Shown piece after piece: positions 1 to 8,597 of a stretch of 64,000 bases of DNA (the first letter of the stretch is position 1; the number at the start of each line of letters is the position of its first letter). The notes below the pieces were generated by a model. The model was given only the letters and a program-made list of their open reading frames with translations. It did no database searches and was not told the origin of the DNA. The stretch is from Bacteroidota bacterium (GTDB taxonomy: Bacteria; Bacteroidota; Bacteroidia; Bacteroidales; F082), in assembly GCA_009773165.1 (NCBI GenBank), contig WOUZ01000004.1, forward strand, positions 62,001 to 126,000. The letters are read 5' to 3'. Both the position numbers and the translations under genes were made by a program.

Positions 1-257
1 TAAATTATCTTGAACTACATCCTGAAATCAACTCTGTTATCATTGTTACGTCTTCTTTTCATGGATTACGGACAAAGAAAATTTTCAATAAAGCTATTAA
101 GCAACTTGATCGGGAAATCTTAGTAGTTGTCCCGTTTAATAATCACTCCGTATTTAATTCCAAAAAGTGGTGGTCTGATCGATACAGCGCTACTATGGTA
201 GCTTTTGAATACCTCAAACTGATCAATTATTACGTAAGCGATCAGTTTAGTTTGTAA
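1..257 (+). CDS. DUF218 (YdcF/SanA-like) protein, 3' end only
   Basis: The open frame beginning at base 3 runs without a start to a TAA at 255-257, so only the last 84 residues are in the window. The visible part reads VIIVTSSFHGLRTKKIF, then a beta-strand ILVVVP and WWSDRYSA, and ends in a helix containing EYLKLINYYV. This is the usual C-terminal half of the DUF218 fold seen in YdcF and SanA, where a T/S-x-x-H-x-x-R-like segment is followed by a WW motif and a helix. Members are envelope-associated proteins of mostly uncertain biochemical function. The gene converges with the next one; between them lies a 10-base palindrome, AAGTATACTT (275-284), followed by a T/A-rich run that might help terminate either transcript. 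Confidence 0.75.
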   Translation, partial: NYLELHPEINSVIIVTSSFHGLRTKKIFNKAIKQLDREILVVVPFNNHSVFNSKKWWSDRYSATMVAFEYLKLINYYVSDQFSL

Positions 258-292
258 TCAAATAGAAATTCAATAAGTATACTTTTAATATT

Positions 293-973
293 TTAATCCC
301 CATATTTTCGATCAAGCTGATTATAGAAAGCAATCCAATCAGCAATTTCCTCCCAGCTAAGTTCATTAAATAGCTTATCAGAGAAAAAAATACGTGCAAA
401 GCCTGATTGTAAAGGAAGAAAATTGCTTAACAAATTTGCATCTCCTGTACGAATAATCAAATCAAGCGGATTAGTGACCCACAAATGATCAGTAAAGCTT
501 TCATTTTCTTTTGTAAGTTGCTGTGCTTGAATTATTTCCTCAAGTGGATTGTATGCAATACAGAGATTAATTTTGTAATTTTTATTATTGATTGAAGAGA
601 GAATTAGCTCACTCAAAGCCATTTCTGATTCATTTCCTAAAAACGATGGATTTCCTGCTATAGAGATTCTTATGTTAAACTGATTGACAATTCGTGCAAG
701 GTCTTCTAATAAAGCGGTTTGAATAGCATTAGAAAAAGCTAAAATTTCGTGATTTTCCCGTCTGTAATTCTGACTACTTGATAAATATATACTGATTTCA
801 TCAACACCTTCCTGAAACATTTTAGGAACAAATTCAGCTAAATGTTTCCTTGTAATTGTGTATGACTCACTTAAACTCACATCGTTTTTTACCGCCCATC
901 TCCTTCCTCCATCAGGAATCAATCCAAGGTGCAGTTTTTTTTTCGACTTGTCAGGATGGAAATTATCAAACAT
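293..973 (-). CDS. Divergent cis-prenyltransferase (UppS-like) protein
   Basis: A protein of 226 residues that resembles undecaprenyl diphosphate synthase throughout. Near the N terminus is LIPDGGRRWA (Asp21 matches the catalytic Asp of the IMDGNGRWA motif). Near the C terminus is DLIIRTGDANLLSNFLPLQ, followed by FARIFF and a helix with SWEEIADWI. True synthases make the C55 lipid carrier from isopentenyl diphosphate. Here the glutamate of RTGGE is Ala and the glutamate of AYAELYF is Arg; both help bind magnesium in the Escherichia coli enzyme. The Asn of DGNGR is also lost. It may be inactive, regulatory, or act on another substrate. The ATG at 973 is preferred; an upstream TTG at 988 in the same frame is less likely. 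It is probably not the housekeeping uppS. Confidence 0.75.
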   Translation of the reverse strand: MFDNFHPDKSKKKLHLGLIPDGGRRWAVKNDVSLSESYTITRKHLAEFVPKMFQEGVDEISIYLSSSQNYRRENHEILAFSNAIQTALLEDLARIVNQFNIRISIAGNPSFLGNESEMALSELILSSINNKNYKINLCIAYNPLEEIIQAQQLTKENESFTDHLWVTNPLDLIIRTGDANLLSNFLPLQSGFARIFFSDKLFNELSWEEIADWIAFYNQLDRKYGD

Positions 974-1025
974 AAAAAGATGGTTCAAAAAATTTAATTT
1001 GAAAAAGGTACCCTTGTTATAAAAA

Positions 1026-1033
1026 CAAAGATA
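1026..1033 (-). promoter_or_regulatory. Candidate Bacteroidota -7 box (TATCTTTG)
   Basis: On the minus strand the bases read TATCTTTG, an exact match to the Bacteroidota -7 consensus TAnnTTTG. It lies about 50 bases ahead of the ATG of the UppS-like gene. No TTG -33 element is seen at 19-20 bases, so the call rests on the -7 box and its position alone. Confidence 0.45.
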
Positions 1034-1079
1034 CCTTTAAATTTTGTTTGTCTATTTTTTAAAAACTACTTCCGAAGGG

Positions 1080-3125
1080 TTAGTTTCCTTTATCATATAT
1101 AAACTCTTGATCACGGTAGCCTTGTTTATTCTCGTACCAATCCATATAGCTAAATCCGCTGCTTTGAACCCATTGTCCAAAAACCAAATGAGCATCCAGA
1201 ATCACTTTCTTTTCTAATGGATAGGCAAAAGCCTGCGGAAGATGCATTCCCCATGGGAGGTTAGTCTTTGATTTATAATATTTTCCTGTACTTAAATTTG
1301 TGTCGTCATCTTCAGTGCCAAAATAGACAGGATTTGCTAAAGCAGTAGGTGGATAACCAGGTAAATGAACTTCTTTATCCCGTTGTTTATTAATAAAAAT
1401 GAAAGGATTATACGGAGGTAATCCAATAGCAGCCATTGTTTGAGCGTTTGTAAAAGTTACATTAACAGTGACATCCTCCGGCTGAACATAAGCCATTTCG
1501 GGACGGGTATTCACAAAACCTGAAGCGATTGTTTCAAAAAGATTATAGGTATTATCGAAAGGAATAATTGTTGCTTTGGTCTGCCCAGCTTCAGTATTAT
1601 TTGCATTAAGGGTAACAATATTTTCTCTGTGATCAAAACCATCAACAGAAGCAACCGCAGAAGGAGGAACATTAATTTGAAATCCAAAACCATTCTTATA
1701 ACCAGCTCCAATTGCCTCAATTGTGAAGGTGGAAACGATATCCTTAACCAGATTATCGGCATTGGTCACCTGGTTAATGTTGTAAGAAAGCACAAGATCA
1801 TTAAAATCATAATCACCTTTCAAAGGCCAAAGGTCTTCGTAAGCCAGTGATCCTGTTTTGTTTCTGCCTGGAAAATAATTATTAAAAGCCCTTAAGGGAT
1901 CAGCAGGATAATCGTCCATAACATCAAAAACACCATCTGCGTCGGTATCGATCAGGTTAGGATCCACGAAAGGCATATTTGAATTATCAATAGCCTCAAT
2001 TGGGTTAGATGTCACATAATAGATAGCATCGTTGAAATCGTTATCACATCCGGAAGATGTTCTATTAATATCCTCAAATCCAATTAGATATAGCTGACGA
2101 ACCGCATCATAAAGTAGCACGTTATGCTGCTGTTTGGTTGGATCAGTCTCAGGATTGAATGCCGGATTTGAATAAAAATGGACAAGGTTTGTGTTTACAG
2201 TTGAGCCAGTGTAGCCATTAGCTATCAGCACCCAACCAATTCCAGTTCCTGCAGGAAAAGTTCCAATCTTAACTTTATCGCCTGAATATAAACCGCCTCC
2301 GCTATTATAATAAGAGAGATTGGGGAAAATGATACGGATGGTATCAATTTCCGCTTTTGTTGCTGGCGGATCGGTTAGGTCGTAAGTGTAAAAAGCGATT
2401 GTGTTTTTATAACCTGCACCTTCATGCACAAAAGTTATCCAAACATCAGCATCTTCAATTATCCGGGTATCAGTTTGATTATTATCTGCTAAGTATTCAG
2501 GATGATATTGAGGTACCGGAGCTCTTTCAGGCAAAGCTGCATTGATATCAGCCAGCATTTCAGCATCAATCACATCACGGGGAGTTAATAAACAAGCTGG
2601 CTTTCCAACATTATTAAACGCGCAAAGGTAGAGATACCCTGCTGATACATTTTTAAGTTCATATGAACCTTTCAACTGACTTAAAACACTTGCACTTCCT
2701 CCGATTGTTAAATCAAAGGAACTGTTTTGGACAGTCACTTCAGTTACAGTTGGCAAACCTACATAACGTGTTACAATATAAAGCTTTGTAGTAACAAAAT
2801 CAAGCGGATATGAGGTTTCCCATATGCCATCAATGTTCGTTTGGCCGGTTAACATCAGATCACCTTCAAACGTTTCCTCGTCAAAAGTCCGATAGATATA
2901 TACTATGGCTTTAGAGATTGGGTTGTCATAAATGTCTTTAGTCACGATTCGCATGTTAAATGTCTGAACCATTTCATAATTGAAATTATCACTTACAACA
3001 AGTTCATCAATTGACGTAATTGGTTTCGGATCATCAGGGTCGTCATTTTCTTTTTTGCATGATTGAAGACTTACTAATATCGCCAAAAACAACCATAAGG
3101 TGTTAAAATAGAATTTCGTTTTCAT
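1080..3125 (-). CDS. LruC domain lipoprotein with DUF4114 module
   Basis: A 681-residue exported lipoprotein. The ATG at 3125 gives a signal sequence ending ILVSLQSC, with lipid-bearing Cys23. An N-terminal Ig-like region (about 50-150) is followed by a DUF4114-type segment around 220-370 with GFEDINRTSSGCDNDFND. After a calcium-loop-like stretch, DTDADGVFDVMDDYPAD, comes the LruC domain with GDYDFNDLVLSY. The repeated Asp-rich D-x-D-F-N-D motifs suggest calcium binding. LruC was named from a Leptospira outer-membrane lipoprotein; no biochemical role is established. The gene stands alone between the UppS-like gene and the end of the polysaccharide locus, with its own 5' region, so it need not belong to that locus. 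Confidence 0.8.
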   Translation of the reverse strand: MKTKFYFNTLWLFLAILVSLQSCKKENDDPDDPKPITSIDELVVSDNFNYEMVQTFNMRIVTKDIYDNPISKAIVYIYRTFDEETFEGDLMLTGQTNIDGIWETSYPLDFVTTKLYIVTRYVGLPTVTEVTVQNSSFDLTIGGSASVLSQLKGSYELKNVSAGYLYLCAFNNVGKPACLLTPRDVIDAEMLADINAALPERAPVPQYHPEYLADNNQTDTRIIEDADVWITFVHEGAGYKNTIAFYTYDLTDPPATKAEIDTIRIIFPNLSYYNSGGGLYSGDKVKIGTFPAGTGIGWVLIANGYTGSTVNTNLVHFYSNPAFNPETDPTKQQHNVLLYDAVRQLYLIGFEDINRTSSGCDNDFNDAIYYVTSNPIEAIDNSNMPFVDPNLIDTDADGVFDVMDDYPADPLRAFNNYFPGRNKTGSLAYEDLWPLKGDYDFNDLVLSYNINQVTNADNLVKDIVSTFTIEAIGAGYKNGFGFQINVPPSAVASVDGFDHRENIVTLNANNTEAGQTKATIIPFDNTYNLFETIASGFVNTRPEMAYVQPEDVTVNVTFTNAQTMAAIGLPPYNPFIFINKQRDKEVHLPGYPPTALANPVYFGTEDDDTNLSTGKYYKSKTNLPWGMHLPQAFAYPLEKKVILDAHLVFGQWVQSSGFSYMDWYENKQGYRDQEFIYDKGN

Positions 3126-3203
3126 TTGATTTATTAGGGATTTAGTTTGATAAATCAATATTTATGCCAAATTTGTATATATATGATTAATAATTATTTA
3201 TGA

Positions 3204-3211
3204 CAAATATA
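3204..3211 (-). promoter_or_regulatory. Candidate -7 box (TATATTTG) for the LruC lipoprotein gene
   Basis: The minus strand reads TATATTTG, matching TAnnTTTG, about 80 bases before the lipoprotein start. No TTG lies at the usual spacing upstream. The surrounding 160 bases are very AT rich, so a chance match is possible. Confidence 0.3.
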
Positions 3212-3277
3212 ACACATATACTATTCCATAAATCAGATTACTTTCTACTTTATACACAAAGTGTTCAAAATAGGAAT

Positions 3278-3292
3278 AACTTAAATTAAGTT
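3278..3292 (-). other. Perfect inverted repeat over the stop codon of the last locus gene
   Basis: AACTTAA-A-TTAAGTT spans the TAA stop (3286-3288) of the acyltransferase gene that ends the polysaccharide locus. It could form a small hairpin in the mRNA, but it is AT only apart from two G-C pairs and no strong T-run follows, so it is at best a weak terminator. Confidence 0.3.
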
Positions 3293-4290
3293 GACTTATA
3301 TGTTAGTTTTTTAGACCATTGCATTGCAGGTTTTTCAACGAATTTAAAGAAAAGCCATGCAGCGAAAATGGACACAAACATAGCTACAAACACAGCAAGG
3401 CTACGTTGTAATTCTGTTTTAAGAAAATTTTCAGCCAAATTTATCATTCTGCCCCCAATGGGAATATGAACAAGATAAAGCGAATAAGAAATATCCCCCA
3501 GGAATTTCGAAATCCGATCCGTAAAATCAAGGTACATGATGAAAAAATAGGGAAGCAAAGCTGCGATCAGGTATCTTTTGTCGAACCTTACAAATATCAT
3601 AATAAGAACAACCATTAGCATTAATCCAAATTCCTGCCGTGATATATAGTTGACCTTCATCTGAAAGATCAGGATTCCAACCACAAAAAGCAACCCATAA
3701 TTTAAAATCAAACTATGCCTGTCAACAAAAAAGCCTGACAGAGCAAATACAACAATTACAAAATAGTTCAACCATTTTTTTGGATGCAGAATAAGTGGAA
3801 ATACCAAAGCAATAAGCAGATAATACTGAAATTCAATAGCCAATGTCCAGTAAACATCATTATACCATGGATAATCAAAAAAAGCATTTAAATAACCCAG
3901 ATGGAAAGCCAACGCAGTAAAATCAATCGAAAAACCGGCTCCTCTGTAGTAAGGAGATAAAGTACTCACCCAATTTAAAATCAAAACCAAAGCAATACTC
4001 ACAAGATAGGGTGGTTCAATACGAACAAATCGTTTCCCCAGAAACTTCCAAAAATTGGAATAGTGATATCTTCCACGATACATTGAATAGGGGATCACGA
4101 ATCCTGAAATGACGAAGAACACTTCTACCCCCAGAAAACCATATCTGCCAATAACAAATAATGGATTTGTTTTACTTAATAAATCGGGGTTACCATGTGT
4201 GAAATGGAAAAACACAACTGCCAACGCAGCCAATCCGCGCAAAAGGTCCAATGAACCCAAATACCCCAGTTTCTCTTTAGCTTTATCCAT
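3286..4290 (-). CDS. OafA/YrhL-type membrane acyltransferase
   Basis: A 334-residue polytopic membrane protein of acyltransferase family 3. The N terminus has the family signature LDLLRGLAALAVVFFHF, with Arg18 and His29 in the first membrane helix, and about ten hydrophobic segments follow. Family members move acetyl or similar groups from the cytoplasm onto surface glycans such as O-antigen sugars. The ATG at 4290 shares a base with the TAA of the preceding glycosyltransferase gene (TAATG), which implies translational coupling; a TTG six bases upstream is less likely. Its place as the last gene of the locus suggests it decorates the finished glycan. The acceptor sugar cannot be read from sequence. 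Confidence 0.88.
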   Translation of the reverse strand: MDKAKEKLGYLGSLDLLRGLAALAVVFFHFTHGNPDLLSKTNPLFVIGRYGFLGVEVFFVISGFVIPYSMYRGRYHYSNFWKFLGKRFVRIEPPYLVSIALVLILNWVSTLSPYYRGAGFSIDFTALAFHLGYLNAFFDYPWYNDVYWTLAIEFQYYLLIALVFPLILHPKKWLNYFVIVVFALSGFFVDRHSLILNYGLLFVVGILIFQMKVNYISRQEFGLMLMVVLIMIFVRFDKRYLIAALLPYFFIMYLDFTDRISKFLGDISYSLYLVHIPIGGRMINLAENFLKTELQRSLAVFVAMFVSIFAAWLFFKFVEKPAMQWSKKLTYKST

Positions 4291-5114
4291 TACCAAATCG
4301 TGTTTAAATTTCTAAAAAAGTGCTTTGCTTTATCAGTATCTGTCTGAAATACATATCCATGTGGTATTGATTTGGCAAAAAAGTTAAATTCACCCAAGTG
4401 CACATTAATATCACTTTGTTCAGCAACAGACGTCTGGATTTGATGTAATAAATCATTAGAAGTCTTTCGGGCAACTGCACTCAGAAGTCCAAGAAGCTCT
4501 GTATTTTGTGTATAATAAACCTCCTGAGGTGGATAAACAGCATCCATTTTTATAAAGTGGGGATTGACTCCTTTTACAATCTGATCAATTAAAGTGCTGT
4601 ATATCACTTCATAGCCAAATGCTCCAGCTACAAATGGCCAAGAATCACCTTGTTGAAAACCTCTGTACCCACAGGCAACATCTGGCATTGTAACACCAAA
4701 AGAGTCTTCAATAAGCAAAACAGCAAACAGGTTGGAGGCAATTTTTGCATCCGGCACATTCTCTGGATCGGAGAACCTGCTGCCTAAAACGAAAGAATGC
4801 TTTTGAAGTGCTGTTTCAAAAAATGGTATAGAAACAGGATTGTGCTGCCCATCACCATCCATAAAAATCACATGCGTTTTATTATTTTGCGTCGCAAATG
4901 AAAATACAGCCCGATACACTGCCGCTATTCCTGCATTTGATGGGAATTTAACAACTTCAAAGCCATTTGAGGTTGCAATTTCGGCACTGGAATCACTGCT
5001 CCCATCATCGATGACTACCACATCATCTTTAAATGGCATCAACTGTCTCAACAATTCAGGCAGATGAACTGCTTCGTTGAAAACAGCAACAGCGATAAGC
5101 AAGCTGGTTTTCAC
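4290..5114 (-). CDS. GT2 glycosyltransferase, dolichol-phosphate-mannosyltransferase-like
   Basis: A 274-residue GT-A fold enzyme. VVVIDDGSSD (32-41) is the nucleotide-binding strand and DGDGQHNP (86-93) is the metal-binding segment. The DxDGQ form is typical of the DPM1/ArnC branch of family 2 rather than of the SDD-type GT2 enzymes elsewhere in this locus. No C-terminal membrane helices are seen, so it could transfer sugar to a lipid phosphate or directly to the chain. The start is a GTG at 5114, placed right at the first beta-strand; no ATG fits. It lies 4 bases after the next GT2 gene and overlaps the acyltransferase by one base. Confidence 0.82.
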   Translation of the reverse strand: MKTSLLIAVAVFNEAVHLPELLRQLMPFKDDVVVIDDGSSDSSAEIATSNGFEVVKFPSNAGIAAVYRAVFSFATQNNKTHVIFMDGDGQHNPVSIPFFETALQKHSFVLGSRFSDPENVPDAKIASNLFAVLLIEDSFGVTMPDVACGYRGFQQGDSWPFVAGAFGYEVIYSTLIDQIVKGVNPHFIKMDAVYPPQEVYYTQNTELLGLLSAVARKTSNDLLHQIQTSVAEQSDINVHLGEFNFFAKSIPHGYVFQTDTDKAKHFFRNLNTIW

Positions 5115-5118
5115 TTCG

Positions 5119-5865
5119 TTATTTAATTATAAACTGTTTTACTTTGCGGAGATTTTTAAAAACAAGAGTAAAAAAGCTTCCAAAATTATTGTCCTGAATA
5201 GCCTTCATATCTTCCTTTGTCTTTTTTATAATGTTTTTCAAACTTCGGTTACTCGCCCCTCCTACCCTCATTTTTACCATCACTTCAGGAAGGTAATAAG
5301 TAGATATACGGTGTTTACCCAAAAAACGAAGCATAGTATCATAATCTGCTGCAATCCTAAAATCGGTATTGAATAGTCCGTAACTATCGTAAACTTTCTT
5401 TTTTACATAGAAAGTCGGGTGAGGAGGCATCCATCCCATTTTCAGTCTTCGCAAGCTAAATCTACCTGATTTCCAATATCTAAGAACTTTATTCGTGTCG
5501 TTTTTATAAACATACTGAAGGTCGCCATACACAGAATCAACATCATTTGTTTTAAATATTTCTGCAACTTTAGCAAGGATATCATCAGATGCAAACAAGT
5601 CATCAGAGTGCATAAAACCAATTACATCACCGGAAGCCATTCTGATTCCCTTATTTAACGCATCATAAATTCCCTTATCGGGTTCACTAACAAATTTCGA
5701 AATCCGGCTTCCATAGGATTTAACTACTTCAACCGTATTATCTTTCGATTTTCCGTCAACGATAATATATTCAATGTCGTTATAGGTTTGCGAAAGTACT
5801 GAATCAATGGCATCACTAATGGAATGGCCACTATTGTAAGCGATGGTAATAACAGAGATTTTCAT
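5119..5865 (-). CDS. GT2 glycosyltransferase
   Basis: A 248-residue family 2 enzyme. It starts MKISVITIAYNS, has the nucleotide-binding VDGKSKDNT (36-44) and SDD (87-89) as the metal-binding DxD-like motif, then GWMPPHPTFYVKK, which is common in the WcaA/colanic-acid-type GT2 group. It would add one sugar of the repeat unit on the cytoplasmic side of the inner membrane. ATG at 5865 is clear. Donor and linkage cannot be told from sequence. Confidence 0.85.
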   Translation of the reverse strand: MKISVITIAYNSGHSISDAIDSVLSQTYNDIEYIIVDGKSKDNTVEVVKSYGSRISKFVSEPDKGIYDALNKGIRMASGDVIGFMHSDDLFASDDILAKVAEIFKTNDVDSVYGDLQYVYKNDTNKVLRYWKSGRFSLRRLKMGWMPPHPTFYVKKKVYDSYGLFNTDFRIAADYDTMLRFLGKHRISTYYLPEVMVKMRVGGASNRSLKNIIKKTKEDMKAIQDNNFGSFFTLVFKNLRKVKQFIIK

Positions 5866-5876
5866 AATTTTTTGGT

Positions 5877-6431
5877 TTATTCGATGATTCTATCTTTTAC
5901 TTTCAAAGCTGGATTTCCTTGATAAATAGAAAATGGATCCAGATTTTTAGTAGCTACTGAATTAACAGCCAATACACTATGTGTGAAACAAGTTACCCCC
6001 GGACAGACGACGCTATGAGCTCCAACCCACGCACCATCTTCCAGAATAATCGGAAGAGTAATTAAATCGAAAGTTGATTTTTTGAAATTATGATTTCCAC
6101 ACAACAACATAGCTCCCTGCGAAATACAACAATTCTTTCCTATAGTCACTTCAGCCAGATTGTCGATCCAGGCATTTTCGCCGATCCAGGTATAATCTCC
6201 AACCGACAGTTTCCATGGGTATTTGATGTTAACTGAAGGTTTTACCACAACCCCTTTGCCGATTTTTGCTCCAAAAGCTCGTAAAAATGCGATTTTCAAG
6301 CTGTTAACTGGGTTCAAGGGGTTTATAAAAAAGAAAACATTAATGATAAACCAGAGTAAACGTTTAAGCGCCCCTGCTCCTGTGTTGAAATCTCCTGTTG
6401 TGTAAACGGATAAATCGGTAGTTCTATTCAT
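5877..6431 (-). CDS. WcaF-like left-handed beta-helix acetyltransferase
   Basis: A 184-residue hexapeptide-repeat acetyltransferase close to WcaF of colanic acid synthesis. A hydrophobic N-terminal segment FIINVFFFINPLNP precedes hexapeptide repeats such as IGENAWIDN, IGKNCCISQ and DGAWVGAHSVVCPGV, ending with the usual loop IYQGNPALKVKDR. The CGNHNF segment holds the probable catalytic His. It would O-acetylate a sugar of the glycan using acetyl-CoA. The ATG at 6431 overlaps the upstream GT4 gene by 8 bases, so the two are likely coupled. An in-frame TTG two codons earlier is not needed. Confidence 0.87.
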   Translation of the reverse strand: MNRTTDLSVYTTGDFNTGAGALKRLLWFIINVFFFINPLNPVNSLKIAFLRAFGAKIGKGVVVKPSVNIKYPWKLSVGDYTWIGENAWIDNLAEVTIGKNCCISQGAMLLCGNHNFKKSTFDLITLPIILEDGAWVGAHSVVCPGVTCFTHSVLAVNSVATKNLDPFSIYQGNPALKVKDRIIE

Positions 6432-7566
6432 CTGCAAATAGTTTTATGTTTTGTTCCAAAATGCTGTTGTTTTGCATGAATTCATGTGCATACTGCAAAG
6501 ATGCTTTTGAAAACATTTCATACGTACTTTGATCCATTTCGATCAATTGATTGATTGCTGCAACGAATGTTGAATCATCTTCCAAAGGAAGATCCCAACC
6601 AGATTTGGATTTTTCCAGATTACGCCAGGGAGTATTTCTGCTGATGATAACTGGTGTAGAGGCCATAAAACTTTCTAGTATGGTATGCCCAAAATTTTCG
6701 CCATTAGTTGGCATAAACATCGCATGATACGTTGACAACATACTCAATACCTTATCACCAGGAATACTCCCTTTATAGTTAACTTTCACATTACCGGGTA
6801 ATTCTGCAATTACATTTTTACACTGATTCCAATATTCTTCATTGTAAACCGGTCCATAAATATCAAAAACAATTTCGCCTTTGGTACACGTTTTCAGCAC
6901 TTCAATGGCATAAAGGGTGTTCTTCTCAGGTGAAATACGTGCAACGGAACATAAATTCAATAAGCCTTTTAGTTTAATCCGGGATGCCCAAGGTGCCAGT
7001 TCTATTTTCATTGGCAATTCCTCTGCAATCAAAATCCGGGCTTTTTTGCCAATAGTCAACCTAATATCTACTGCCTCAGAGGCATTAGCTGCATGAAACA
7101 CAACATTTTTGTAAAATCCACCAAATCGAGCCAATTTAATGCCTATAGCCTTTTTTTTTGCCTTAACTGCTAACGAATGTTTACCTAACATTCCGTGTGA
7201 ACCAATGACGACTGGAACCTTTTTAACTTTTGCAAGAATTACCGGCAAAACAGAAAAGTAAAAGGAATAAACACCATGTACATAAGCTAAATCAAAGCTG
7301 GTTTCAGCAACTAACTTATTTAATGTCTGTATTTTAAGCTGATCAGCTGAAATGTAATAAGCTTCTGCATTAGGGGCAATTCGATTCCATTGATTACTTT
7401 TTATTTGTTCATATGGAACTGTTTCACAATAGTCAGTATCACGGGTTATTACTTTAAACTCATATTTACCCTCCAGATGAGCTATTTGGTTTGAAAAGGC
7501 TTTCAAAACACCACCTGCCCTGTATCCGGGCAGGTACCAATCAATGAAAGAAAGTATTGTTTTCAT
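6424..7566 (-). CDS. GT4 glycosyltransferase
   Basis: A 380-residue GT-B fold enzyme. The N-terminal domain starts KTILSFIDWYLPGYRAGG, where the GG loop is typical of family 4. The C-terminal Rossmann domain has VARISPEKNTLYAIEVL and the donor-binding region MPTNGENFGHTILESFMASTPVI, with the family's E-x7-E pattern (glutamates in GENFGHTILE). It is expected to be a cytoplasmic sugar transferase of the polysaccharide locus. ATG at 7566; the 3' end overlaps the wcaF-like start. Confidence 0.87.
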   Translation of the reverse strand: MKTILSFIDWYLPGYRAGGVLKAFSNQIAHLEGKYEFKVITRDTDYCETVPYEQIKSNQWNRIAPNAEAYYISADQLKIQTLNKLVAETSFDLAYVHGVYSFYFSVLPVILAKVKKVPVVIGSHGMLGKHSLAVKAKKKAIGIKLARFGGFYKNVVFHAANASEAVDIRLTIGKKARILIAEELPMKIELAPWASRIKLKGLLNLCSVARISPEKNTLYAIEVLKTCTKGEIVFDIYGPVYNEEYWNQCKNVIAELPGNVKVNYKGSIPGDKVLSMLSTYHAMFMPTNGENFGHTILESFMASTPVIISRNTPWRNLEKSKSGWDLPLEDDSTFVAAINQLIEMDQSTYEMFSKASLQYAHEFMQNNSILEQNIKLFADE

Positions 7567-7587
7567 AATTAAAAGCTGTTAAAGGCA

Positions 7588-8586
7588 TTATGTTGTTTGA
7601 GCGATTTGCTCGTATAGCTGCGTATATTTCGCAGCTATTGTTCTTGCTGAAAAACGTTCTACATTTTTTAATCCTTTTTGAATCAAATCATTACGAAGAT
7701 TCTCATTTTCGATCAGCGATTTAATAGCTGCTTTAATCTCACCCACATCTTCAGGATTGACGATCAATGCTGCGTCACCAGCTACTTCAGGCATACTTGT
7801 TCTATTTGAGGTGATAATTGGCCTGCCTACAGCGTTTGCCTCAATTATAGGCATTCCAAAACCTTCATACAACGAAACAAATGATACGATGTCGGCTTCT
7901 TTATAGCGCTTAATAACATGCTCATAGGGAAGGTTAAAATAGTTCTCGAATTCGATATTATGTTTTTCGAGCAGTTTTTTATGATGGTCGCGCAAATGCC
8001 CTAAGATAGTTAGTTTCACTTGCATTCCATCGATGGCCTCAATCAAACGCTCCAGATTCTTATTATGTGCTGTACCTATGTGTAAAATATTAGGTTTATG
8101 AGAGTTAAACGTATGCTCAGAATATTTTATTGAAGGAGATATACAGTTATGAACAACAACGATCTTTTCAGGATCAACATGGATTACTTTTAACAATTCC
8201 TGCTTGGTGAACTCCGATATTACAGTAATATAACGCACACGGCGTGCTGGCAATGAAAACCAAAAAAGTTTGATTATTTTTCTGGCTATTCCTGTAAGAC
8301 GTTTCAGTACTTCAAGGTCATGAATAGTGAGAATTGTTTTGTTTTTTGACATTAACAGCGCAATAAAATGTACATCGCCTGTTATGTGATTCACTTGTTC
8401 CTGCTCACCAATTACCTCGAAGCAACTCTTTATCCTATCAATAATACCCTTACTTGCTCTACTAAGGTAATAATTGCTGTGTTCAACATTCTCAGGCAAG
8501 CCTGACTGAATGAAACCAAATAATTCCTCAATACTGAAATAGTCGGTAAAGGGTTTTCTAAAAAAATAGACCACATTGATATTCAT
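7588..8586 (-). CDS. GT4 glycosyltransferase
   Basis: A 332-residue GT-B enzyme of family 4, group 1. The N domain is short, with TILTIHDLEVL and the linker VISEFTKQELLK. The C domain carries ILHIGTAHNKNLERLIEAI and FVSLYEGFGMPIIEANAVGRPII, with the E-x7-E motif (EGFGMPIIE), which is typical of mannosyl- and related transferases. ATG at 8586 directly precedes the first strand NINVVYFF. The gene sits 11 bases after the Wzy-like gene. Confidence 0.87.
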   Translation of the reverse strand: MNINVVYFFRKPFTDYFSIEELFGFIQSGLPENVEHSNYYLSRASKGIIDRIKSCFEVIGEQEQVNHITGDVHFIALLMSKNKTILTIHDLEVLKRLTGIARKIIKLFWFSLPARRVRYITVISEFTKQELLKVIHVDPEKIVVVHNCISPSIKYSEHTFNSHKPNILHIGTAHNKNLERLIEAIDGMQVKLTILGHLRDHHKKLLEKHNIEFENYFNLPYEHVIKRYKEADIVSFVSLYEGFGMPIIEANAVGRPIITSNRTSMPEVAGDAALIVNPEDVGEIKAAIKSLIENENLRNDLIQKGLKNVERFSARTIAAKYTQLYEQIAQTT

Positions 8587-8597
8587 ATCTTTAAGGA

